21,229 nt of DNA from an uncultured Desulfuromonadales bacterium (GTDB taxonomy: Bacteria > Desulfobacterota > Desulfuromonadia > Desulfuromonadales > Geopsychrobacteraceae), in NCBI GenBank assembly GCA_947259685.1, contig CAMYNC010000061.1, positions 1-21,229 on the forward strand. The letters are read 5' to 3'. Position numbers and translations under genes: made by a program. Positions 1 to 5,775 of the stretch are shown piece after piece (positions within the stretch are counted from its first letter, which is position 1; every line of letters starts with the position of its first letter). The notes beneath the pieces are model-generated. The model had not been told where the DNA came from. It worked only from the letters and a program-made list of their open reading frames with translations, and made no database searches.

Positions 1-784
1 TGCGGGTCTGATCGACCAGATAGCCATCGTAGGCGGTGATGAAATCGATGATGATCGGTTCGTTGGTTTGGATCTTTTTGTAGCTGGCGCCCTGCCCGAC
101 TGCAGGGTTCACCCCCAGGCCCCCAAGGGGTGCATCGAGATGAGCGGGCGCGGCGGTATCGGTCCCGGAAAAGACATGACCGTAAAACAGCTCGGAATTA
201 AAGCCACGAAAACGGATCAGCCCCTGATGGCCGGCTTGGCGGGCAAAATACTCGAGCTCTGCGGAAACTTCGAGATCGGTTTTACCAACTGCGATAACCG
301 TCTTTGCATGCTGATAAATTCGCTCCATGATCAGCGCACAATCTTTCATAATGCCGATTTCGTAGTCACTCTTAATCGCTCTGACCGAGCGAATCGAGTG
401 GGTAGCATCGACCAACGGTGCGTCAGGAAATAATTTCTGCAGGCGAAAGTATTGCTGGGCAGGCAGGACATCCAGTTCCAAGGCAAGTTTGTCTGGCCGT
501 GGGCAACCCAGCTCTGCTAACTGACTGGGAAGATCGCGCATGCTTGTCAGCGGCAGGACATTCTTCAGCCCACACTCCATCCGCGCTCGTCCAAAGTCTT
601 TACGAACCAAGTAAACCGGCTCACCAGCGGCAGGAAGATAATACACCCCCTGCTGGATTGAACCGGTGAAATAGAACAGATCACTGTTCTGGACCAACAG
701 GGTTGCGTCTATTTCAGCCGCTTGCAAATGACGCTGTAAAGCTTGAAATCGTGCAATGAGTTCGTTCGCTGGTGTCAGCCGCAT
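1..784 (-). CDS. M24-family (Xaa-Pro type) metallopeptidase, N-terminal part
   Basis: Minus-strand reading frame open from an ATG at 784 to the window edge; 261 codons are present and the C-terminal half lies outside. It starts MRLTPANELIARFQ and carries a creatinase-type N-terminal domain (about residues 8-140, with the SDLFYFTG stretch typical of prolidase-like proteins). The start of the pita-bread M24 domain follows (RSVRAIKSDYEIGIM, then a fold reaching IIIDFITAYDGYLVDQTR). Asp residues in that last stretch match the first metal ligands of the family. M24 enzymes cleave N-terminal Xaa-Pro bonds or related substrates in the cytoplasm. A GAGGT-type ribosome binding site lies just before the ATG. 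The missing C-terminus holds the remaining His/Glu ligands, so activity cannot be judged. Confident for family, not for substrate. Confidence 0.85.
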   Translation of the reverse strand, partial: MRLTPANELIARFQALQRHLQAAEIDATLLVQNSDLFYFTGSIQQGVYYLPAAGEPVYLVRKDFGRARMECGLKNVLPLTSMRDLPSQLAELGCPRPDKLALELDVLPAQQYFRLQKLFPDAPLVDATHSIRSVRAIKSDYEIGIMKDCALIMERIYQHAKTVIAVGKTDLEVSAELEYFARQAGHQGLIRFRGFNSELFYGHVFSGTDTAAPAHLDAPLGGLGVNPAVGQGASYKKIQTNEPIIIDFITAYDGYLVDQTR

Positions 785-841
785 ACCTCAAATTCCTTTT
801 TCATGAAGATTTTTATTATTATTCATCAGTCATCAGCAGGC

Positions 842-866
842 ATCTGAAATCACAGTGGTTTCAGAT
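842..866. repeat. Inverted repeat, 8-bp arms, 9-base spacer
   Basis: ATCTGAAA (842-849) and TTTCAGAT (859-866) are exact reverse complements around a 9-base spacer. An overlapping GTGG/CCAC pair (855-858, 868-871) gives an alternative fold. It lies 58 bases upstream of the M24 peptidase start and 80 bases upstream of the putative small gene at 947. It could be an operator between divergent genes or a weak hairpin. There is no T-run, so an intrinsic terminator is unlikely. Confidence 0.35.
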
Positions 867-946
867 ACCACAGAGGATATTTTTCGTCAAATTGAAATCG
901 GTGCAACAATTGACTTCATGAGCCGTAGCAAAGGAGGAATGGCCAT

Positions 947-1105
947 GTGAATTCTGTCTATTTTTTAGGCAAAGAGGAGAAGTCGGCCGGATACCGGGGG
1001 GCTGTGAACAAACGCCTAAGGTTTTTCACAAGACTATCCACAGAGATTGTGTACAGAGCAAAAAGGAAAGTCGAAAACTCAGCAAGGATCTTGGATTTAC
1101 TTTAA
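947..1105 (+). CDS. Possible small basic protein, 52 residues, GTG start
   Basis: A GTG at 947 opens a 52-codon frame ending in TAA at 1103-1105. AAGGAGG (931-937) lies nine bases ahead of the GTG, which is about ideal for a ribosome binding site. The product starts VNSVYFLGKEEKSAGYRG and is rich in Lys and Arg (VNKRLRFFTRLS, YRAKRKVENSARI), with no clear membrane segment or known motif. Two closer ATGs (939 and 945) are in another frame and hit TGA at once, so only the GTG frame makes sense. Evidence for coding is the ribosome binding site plus the open frame in an otherwise empty 513-base gap. I do not recognise a family, and a chance match is possible. Confidence 0.38.
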   Translation: MNSVYFLGKEEKSAGYRGAVNKRLRFFTRLSTEIVYRAKRKVENSARILDLL

Positions 1106-1177
1106 TTTTTCAAACACTTACTACTTTTTACGCAATTTTCGAAGCACAGCTTAGACGGATCGTAATCATTGAAAAAT

Positions 1178-1282
1178 GTAGAGCGTCTACCCTACCGAGA
1201 ATGTCCCGTTAGATCGCCACCGGCCCTTTTCTAAAAACGGCACTGGATGTCCCGTATCTACGGATCTGGGGTAGAACGCTCT
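1178..1282. repeat. Imperfect long inverted repeat with nested hairpins
   Basis: AGAGCGTCTACCCTA (1180-1194) is nearly the reverse complement of TGGGGTAGAACGCTCT (1267-1282), differing by one inserted base and one mismatch. Inside lie a 9-base direct repeat ATGTCCCGT (1201-1209 and 1247-1255), a small hairpin CCGT-ATCT-ACGG (1252-1263), and at the left end GTAGA-GCG-TCTAC (1178-1190). Read on the minus strand, that left hairpin is followed by ATTTTTC, so it might act as a weak terminator for the gene ending at 1298. It could equally be a small mobile-element remnant or a structured RNA. Confidence 0.4.
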
Positions 1283-1297
1283 GAGGCTGCCCATTCT

Positions 1298-1723
1298 TCA
1301 ATGGGAAGCTTGCCTGATCACTTCACTGACTTGCGTCCGGAACTCTTCTGAAGGGGTCACAGTGATGTTTTTCTTGCCGATCTTCGCGGTATAACGGGCA
1401 TAATCCTGATTCTCTTCGTAGATACTCCGTAGCCGGTCAGACAGACCTTGCAACTCCTGAGGGGTAGCGCCTTTTTCATCGACCAGGGTTTTAAAATTCT
1501 GCAGTTTTCCACCCTCAAACCAAGCCACGCCAAAATCCTTGGGGGGCTTGCCGATGAACACATAAGCGCCATTCTCCTCCGGAATCACCTCAAGTGGCTT
1601 GTGAACCTTTTTGGAAAGAGATTCCAGCTGCTCGCGGACTTTATCTATCCGATTCGCAGCCAAACTGCTTCCATCCAACTCCGGATACTGTTGCTTCGAA
1701 AACATTCTGTCGAGAAATCCCAT
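1298..1723 (-). CDS. Hypothetical protein, 141 residues
   Basis: Starts MGFLDRMFSKQQYPEL with a very strong ribosome binding site (AAAGGAGGT six bases before the ATG), so it is probably well translated. It has no signal peptide or membrane segment and is likely cytoplasmic. A charged helical N-terminal part (to about residue 45) is followed by a compact alpha/beta-looking region (YVFIGKPPKDFGVAWFEGG, then a helical segment RLRSIYEENQDYARY and KKNITVTPSEEF). I do not recognise a named domain and assign no function. It stands alone: the receiver-PilZ gene ends 154 bases upstream, with a perfect 7-bp palindrome between them. A 6-bp hairpin (1290-1305) overlaps its stop codon. Confidence 0.8.
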   Translation of the reverse strand: MGFLDRMFSKQQYPELDGSSLAANRIDKVREQLESLSKKVHKPLEVIPEENGAYVFIGKPPKDFGVAWFEGGKLQNFKTLVDEKGATPQELQGLSDRLRSIYEENQDYARYTAKIGKKNITVTPSEEFRTQVSEVIRQASH

Positions 1724-1751
1724 AGATACCTCCTTTTTGGCCGGTGACAGA

Positions 1752-1769
1752 ATAATACAACAGTATTAT
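1752..1769. promoter_or_regulatory. Palindrome upstream of the 141-residue gene, possible operator
   Basis: ATAATAC (1752-1758) and GTATTAT (1763-1769) form a perfect 7-bp inverted repeat with a 4-base spacer, 29 bases before the start codon of the minus-strand gene at 1723. The arms are AT-rich and could themselves supply a -10-like TATTAT on the minus strand. No convincing -35 was found at the right distance. The operator role is inferred from position and symmetry only. Confidence 0.3.
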
Positions 1770-1877
1770 GAAAACGGCAGAATGCAAGTATCCTGGAGCT
1801 GGTTTTTCGCAGCAGATAGAATTTCGTAACGAAGAAAAGTTGCTTCAGAAGGGTGAATCAATAAAAGTGTTACAGTT

Positions 1878-2594
1878 TTATGCTGCTTTTCTCGCCAGGT
1901 AACGCTTAACCATGACCAGCTGCTCATCCACCAGATCGGAAAATTGCACTCCCATGCCGGTTGGCAGATGGGGCTTTTTGTGCTTTTCCGGATGGTTCAA
2001 CCAAGCCACCCTCCCTCGGCAGGCCAGGCGATTATTTTGTCGCGGAAGCTCAAGCTGAAGAGCTAAAGAGCTATCTACCGGCAGCAGATGGTGGGTTGCA
2101 ATGAAGACTCCGCCGGGGCTTAAATTGACAGAATAGTTATCGGTTAATTCAGCCGGGCTTTGTCCAAACTGAACCAACAGTCTAGCGCCAATCCGCCCCA
2201 GTTGGCGATCGGACAGCTGCAGAAACCTGCGGGCCACCGTCAAGAGTTCCTGCCGTTTCACTGGACTGTGAATGATCGCGTCACAGCCAGCTTGACGGCA
2301 GAGCGACTCAGACTTAAGGTCGCCGGCCGCAACCAGCATGATTACGGGGATCGATTGTAAATCCCGATCCTGTTTAATCCAGCGACAGATATCGTCACCG
2401 CGGGTCTCTGATATCTGCATATCAAGAAAAATCAACTCAGGTTTACGCTGCAAAACCAGCTGCATGATTTCCTGAGCATTGATCGCCATCAGCAGGTCGA
2501 AACCAGCCCGATGAAAAAAAGTCCGCTCTAGCTCAAGGAAGAGCTCAACATCATCAACCAAGAGGATGCTACGATTTTCCCGCATTTGCTCCAT
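1878..2594 (-). CDS. Response-regulator receiver domain fused to a PilZ domain
   Basis: About 238 residues in two domains. The first (roughly 8-128) is a receiver: acidic pair in SILLVDDVEL, phosphoacceptor Asp in LIFLDMQ (about residue 58) and the conserved Lys in SPVKRQE (about 113). The Thr/Ser normally found in the switch position is Val (VIMLVAAG), which may weaken the response to phosphorylation. The second (about 130-238) is PilZ, with RxxxR (RIGAR) and NLSPGG matching the (D/N)xSxxG motif that binds cyclic di-GMP. It has no DNA-binding domain, so it probably passes a signal by protein contact. Start choice is uncertain: TTG at 2600, ATG at 2594 or ATG at 2585, none with a strong ribosome binding site. 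The partner kinase is not in the window. Confidence 0.85.
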   Translation of the reverse strand: MEQMRENRSILLVDDVELFLELERTFFHRAGFDLLMAINAQEIMQLVLQRKPELIFLDMQISETRGDDICRWIKQDRDLQSIPVIMLVAAGDLKSESLCRQAGCDAIIHSPVKRQELLTVARRFLQLSDRQLGRIGARLLVQFGQSPAELTDNYSVNLSPGGVFIATHHLLPVDSSLALQLELPRQNNRLACRGRVAWLNHPEKHKKPHLPTGMGVQFSDLVDEQLVMVKRYLARKAA

Positions 2595-2657
2595 TGACAA
2601 CCCAATTCAGAAAATAGCTAGATTTAAAACGTTGAATAAATCATACCAGTTTTTTCC

Positions 2658-2673
2658 CCAGGCAAAAGCCTGG
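2658..2673. other. Perfect hairpin CCAGGC-AAAA-GCCTGG downstream of mogA
   Basis: A 6-bp stem with a 4-base loop lies 14 bases beyond the mogA stop codon, in the 92-base gap before the receiver-PilZ gene. On the minus strand, the direction of transcription here, it is followed by GGAAAAAA rather than T residues. It is therefore not a classical intrinsic terminator, although it may protect a 3' end. Confidence 0.3.
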
Positions 2674-2686
2674 CTTGCAACTCGCG

Positions 2687-3187
2687 CTAAGACCGAGCGC
2701 AATCGGCCGGATCGCCTTTCAATTTCGCCAGGGCATGTGGCAAAGCCGGCAGCAAAACTTCAAGATTCTCCCGCACCCCTTTGGGGCTGCCGGGAAGATT
2801 GATGATCATGGTCTGCCCACGCACCCCAACCATGGCTCTGGAAATCATCGCATGAGGGGTCTTCTGCAAACTGGCGGCGCGCATCGCTTCAGCCATTCCA
2901 GGGATTTCAAAATCGAGGACTGCAGCTGTCGCCTGAGGCGTCAGGTCTCGTGGGCTTAATCCAGTCCCCCCGGTGGTCAGAATTAGGTCAAGCTGCTGGT
3001 CATCACTCCAACTTTTCAGCATCAGAGATATCTTCGCTTGCTCATCGGCGATCACCTGGTAGCGAATGACATCCCCTAAGTCGGCCACCAACTCACCGAG
3101 TAACCTGCCGCTTTCATCCTCCCGCTCACCTCGAGCGCCCTTGTCCGATAAAGTCAACACACCGATCCGAAATTGCTCGCGCGCCAT
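2687..3187 (-). CDS. mogA: MogA/MoaB-type molybdopterin adenylyltransferase
   Basis: 166 residues, the usual size for the family. It shows the molybdopterin-binding signatures in order: TLSDKGARGEREDESG near the N-terminus (12-27), TTGGTGLSPRD (71-81, with the conserved Asp) and LPGSPKG (131-137). MogA adenylates molybdopterin before molybdate insertion; MoaB proteins are close relatives doing the same or a tungsten-related job, and the sequence does not separate them. The ATG is preceded by GAGGGGA, which lies inside the end of the MOSC gene. Only three bases separate the two genes, so they are almost certainly cotranscribed and functionally paired around molybdenum cofactor. No other moa/moe gene is present here. 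Confidence 0.92.
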   Translation of the reverse strand: MAREQFRIGVLTLSDKGARGEREDESGRLLGELVADLGDVIRYQVIADEQAKISLMLKSWSDDQQLDLILTTGGTGLSPRDLTPQATAAVLDFEIPGMAEAMRAASLQKTPHAMISRAMVGVRGQTMIINLPGSPKGVRENLEVLLPALPHALAKLKGDPADCARS

Positions 3188-3190
3188 CAG

Positions 3191-3652
3191 TCACGTCCCC
3201 TCAGCCGGTCCGCGCCGCACTAGCGTAATCAGATCACCGTTGGCCACGGAACCGGGTTTAAGCACTTTGGCAAAAATTCCTTCTTTCGGCATCACGCAAT
3301 CGCCGGCCTGATAGTAGATACTACAGCGGGTGTGGCATTCTTTGCCGATCTGGGTCACTTCAAGCTCAGCTCCATTCTCGACGGTCAGTAAAGAGCCAAG
3401 CGGCAGGGTACAAAGTTCAATCCCGCGGGTGGTCAGGTTTTCAGCGAAATCCCCCGGGCCGACATCGAGCCCGGCGGCGCGCATTTTATCAATGCTTTCT
3501 TCCGCCAACAGGCTGACTTGGCGGTGCCAATCGCCCCCATGGCCATCACCTTCAAGACCAAAATTCTCCAGCAACTGGCCCTGGCCCACATCCTTTTTCC
3601 GCTCACCTTTATTTTTACTGGTGCAGACAGCAACAATTTTTCCTAGTGACAT
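3191..3652 (-). CDS. MOSC-domain protein
   Basis: 153 residues forming a single MOSC domain, the beta-rich fold found at the C-terminus of molybdenum cofactor sulfurases and in YiiM-type proteins. Visible marks are GLEGDGHGGDWHRQVSLL (32-49), GDFAENLTT (67-75), PLGSLL (84-89) and the conserved-cysteine region GKECHTRC (103-110, Cys106 and Cys110). Such proteins are thought to carry sulfur or bind molybdenum cofactor through the cysteine; the exact role of free-standing bacterial members is not settled. AGGAG sits five bases before the ATG. It lies 8 bases after the acidic hypothetical gene and 3 bases before mogA, which supports a role in cofactor handling. Confidence 0.9.
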   Translation of the reverse strand: MSLGKIVAVCTSKNKGERKKDVGQGQLLENFGLEGDGHGGDWHRQVSLLAEESIDKMRAAGLDVGPGDFAENLTTRGIELCTLPLGSLLTVENGAELEVTQIGKECHTRCSIYYQAGDCVMPKEGIFAKVLKPGSVANGDLITLVRRGPAEGT

Positions 3653-3660
3653 CGGTACTC

Positions 3661-4713
3661 CTAATGTTTTTTGCTCATCAGCATCCGCCGCGCATTATTG
3701 ACAATAGCCTGCGAAACATTCCGGCTTTTGGCCAAGTCTCGAATATCTTTCTCGGTCAGAAAGGTCATGAAGCGCATCGCTTTTTGTAACGGGGTCCGTG
3801 GATGGGTGACTAAGGCCTTTTTCATTTCGTATTTCTTCAACCATTCACGATTGAGCAGGATAATGCGGATCAAATCATCGCTGGCACTACGATTTTTAGC
3901 CACAGCCAGCACCTCCCCTTCAGTGATTCTGGGGTTTTTTAGCACTGCCGAGCTGACCATTTTATTCGCTTCGCGGATCAGCAACGTGCGCCATTCTTTG
4001 TCACCGGTCAGCGCCATTTTTATTCTTTCAGACACCAACATATCCTGCAACTCCTGATATTTAGAGAGCTGCTCGTCTTCAAATTCACCAAGTTCCTCCT
4101 CAGAGAAACCGGAGTCACCCTCCTCAGTTGTTTCTTGTTCAGCCTCGGCGACCTGTTCCTCAACCGCTTCCGGTTCAATGTCCTGCCTTGCTTCCTTTTT
4201 CGGTTCAGCCCAACCCATGCGGATCTTCATCAGTTTATCCGCATGCGGGTTATTGATAATCGCGGTTTTCAGCACCGGTGCTTTACGCAGGGCCTGATCA
4301 TTGAACGAGAGCATATCGAGGATTTCTCCCGAGCTGTTCTGAGCCAAAAACAGCAGGGTTTTTACCCCGGTCATCCGGTTGCTGAGCAGCTCCTGCATGA
4401 CCACCCGGTCCTGGGTGCGCACCCGAGCTATCAGATCGATAATCGCGGGATGCAATTCCGGTTGCCTCAAAGCAGCCAGCAGGATCACTGCCGGCAGGGT
4501 CTGCAGAGTATTGAGAGACTCCTGTTTCAACTCTTCATTTTCGCCATGATAAAACAGAAACAGTACGGTCACCAGGTTGGGACCGGACATCGGCAAGGCA
4601 CCTCGCGCCGCCGCCAGCCGAACACTGTGGCCACCCCATTGTTTCATGATTTTGGCCACCTCGGCCGGAATCTTGATCTGAACCTTATCAGGTTCGGTTT
4701 GCTGCTCGGTCAA
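3661..4713 (-). CDS. Hypothetical protein, acidic linker between two helical domains
   Basis: 350 residues, cytoplasmic by composition. The N-terminal part (about 10-170) is all-helical and reads like short HEAT-type repeats (AVILLAALRQPELHPAIIDL, LLSNRMTGVKTLLFLAQN). A strongly acidic low-complexity stretch follows (about 175-215, Glu-rich). The C-terminal part (about 215-350) is a second helical domain with a repeated pattern of LKNPRITEGEVLAVAKNRS and VTHPRTPLQKAMRF. The start is TTG, with GAGGT about five bases ahead and no ATG nearby. The SPOR gene ends 14 bases upstream and the MOSC gene begins 8 bases downstream, so it belongs to the same run. I believe similar proteins occur in other deltaproteobacteria but cannot name a function. 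Confidence 0.82.
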   Translation of the reverse strand: MTEQQTEPDKVQIKIPAEVAKIMKQWGGHSVRLAAARGALPMSGPNLVTVLFLFYHGENEELKQESLNTLQTLPAVILLAALRQPELHPAIIDLIARVRTQDRVVMQELLSNRMTGVKTLLFLAQNSSGEILDMLSFNDQALRKAPVLKTAIINNPHADKLMKIRMGWAEPKKEARQDIEPEAVEEQVAEAEQETTEEGDSGFSEEELGEFEDEQLSKYQELQDMLVSERIKMALTGDKEWRTLLIREANKMVSSAVLKNPRITEGEVLAVAKNRSASDDLIRIILLNREWLKKYEMKKALVTHPRTPLQKAMRFMTFLTEKDIRDLAKSRNVSQAIVNNARRMLMSKKH

Positions 4714-4727
4714 GAACTACCTCGTTT

Positions 4728-5699
4728 CTACCTGGGGATCATTTGCACCTGGAGCCCGGAGTCGCTGATAGCGGTGGCAGCCTGCAGAGCACTTTGCTGA
4801 TCCGCCTTGTCGACAATGAGAAGTTTTCCATCCATTTCCAACTCGCTAGTAACCGCAGTTAACTTGATTCCTCGTGCGGCAAGTTTGCTGCGCAATTTTT
4901 CCGCACGCTCGGCATCATAAAAAGAACCGGCATATAGCGCCCGCTTATCCCCGGTTGGCAGGATGAAAGCGGATTCAACTTTTTCCTTTAGGACTTTCAG
5001 CCGCTTACGGGCCTCTTCGGCCGGATAAACCCCCTCCAACAAGCGGATCATCGGGACCATGCCACGGCCAGCTATCTGTTGCGGTTGGTAGCCCATGTCG
5101 CGTAACTGCGTAGCCGCCGCCTCCAGGGTCGATTTACTCACAAAAGGTCCAACCCTGAGCAGATAGCGCTCACTAGGTATGGCATCTTTCACTTCTGCAG
5201 CGACCACCTGTTTTTCAGTGACAGACAATTTCTCTGCCGAAAGCTCAGCTATTTCCTGAGACTTCTCTGGAACCTCGGATATCGGTTGTTCGACCGCTGG
5301 TTTTTTTTCGGGTCGCACTGGAACTGAGTATTTTTCCGGCAGATTGATGGTTTCCGGTAATTCAGGCGGTTCACTTTGCAGCAGCAAATAACCACCGACC
5401 AACCCGATCAGAACCAGCCCCAACAGAAGCATCGTCAGCTTTCCAAAGCCAGCCGGTTTGGCTGGATGCGAAAAACCGCTCTCACCGCCGATCATTGCCG
5501 TCTCAATGCGGCTGACCGGTGGTTCTGCCAGGTCTACTTTTGCGGCACGAGAAACGTCGGAGCGTGACTCAGAGTCCGGTGCACCCTGTTGCGGAGCCTG
5601 ATCTAGGGGTGGAGCCTCAGCTTCAGGACTCGCGGGTGCTTCATCAGTCGGGTCAATCTGTTTGCTGAATTTTCGTAACAGATCGTCATGCTCGGTCAT
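4728..5699 (-). CDS. Single-pass membrane protein with tandem SPOR-like domains
   Basis: 323 residues from the chosen ATG at 5699, which has AGGAG at normal spacing; the frame is open up to 5747, but that upstream ATG lies inside a hairpin and lacks a ribosome binding site. Layout: an acidic, Pro-rich cytoplasmic region (1-86), one membrane helix (87-107, LTMLLLGLVLIGLVGGYLLL), a Pro/Glu-rich spacer, then two SPOR-like units (about 179-247, YLLRVGPFVSKSTLEAA, and 253-321, ALYAGSFYDAERAEKLRSKL). SPOR domains bind glycan strands stripped of stem peptides at division sites, so a periplasmic role at the septum is plausible. The order before the acidic helical gene suggests the two proteins may work together. 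Confidence 0.85.
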   Translation of the reverse strand: MTEHDDLLRKFSKQIDPTDEAPASPEAEAPPLDQAPQQGAPDSESRSDVSRAAKVDLAEPPVSRIETAMIGGESGFSHPAKPAGFGKLTMLLLGLVLIGLVGGYLLLQSEPPELPETINLPEKYSVPVRPEKKPAVEQPISEVPEKSQEIAELSAEKLSVTEKQVVAAEVKDAIPSERYLLRVGPFVSKSTLEAAATQLRDMGYQPQQIAGRGMVPMIRLLEGVYPAEEARKRLKVLKEKVESAFILPTGDKRALYAGSFYDAERAEKLRSKLAARGIKLTAVTSELEMDGKLLIVDKADQQSALQAATAISDSGLQVQMIPR

Positions 5700-5742
5700 T
5701 TTGCCCGTCTCCTGGAGGTTCTTGCAACCACTCATCACCAAT

Positions 5743-5766
5743 GGCATCCCGCCTTCACGGGATGCC
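5743..5766. other. Perfect 9-bp hairpin between the EF-G-like and SPOR genes
   Basis: GGCATCCCG (5743-5751) and CGGGATGCC (5758-5766) form an exact stem with a 6-base loop. It starts 9 bases after the EF-G-like stop codon on the minus strand. No T-run follows (ATTGGTGATG), so it is not a standard terminator. It might damp or process the message between a highly expressed GTPase gene and the SPOR gene. Confidence 0.45.
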
Positions 5767-5775
5767 CGCTGTCTA

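Noticed and set aside
1034..1042. DnaA-box-like CTATCCACA with nearby TTTTCACA and TGTGTACA, hinting at a replication origin
   Set aside because: Only one near match; no cluster of boxes, no AT-rich unwinding region beside it, and no dnaA, dnaN or parAB nearby. It also lies inside the possible small gene.
4135..4800. 221-residue plus-strand open frame
   Set aside because: Lies antisense to the acidic hypothetical gene, has no ribosome binding site and shows the low-complexity, His/Arg-rich composition of a shadow frame.
5700..5747. 16-residue N-terminal extension of the SPOR protein with a Cys resembling a lipobox
   Set aside because: No ribosome binding site, lies in a hairpin, and would precede a cytoplasmic acidic domain and a normal internal membrane helix.
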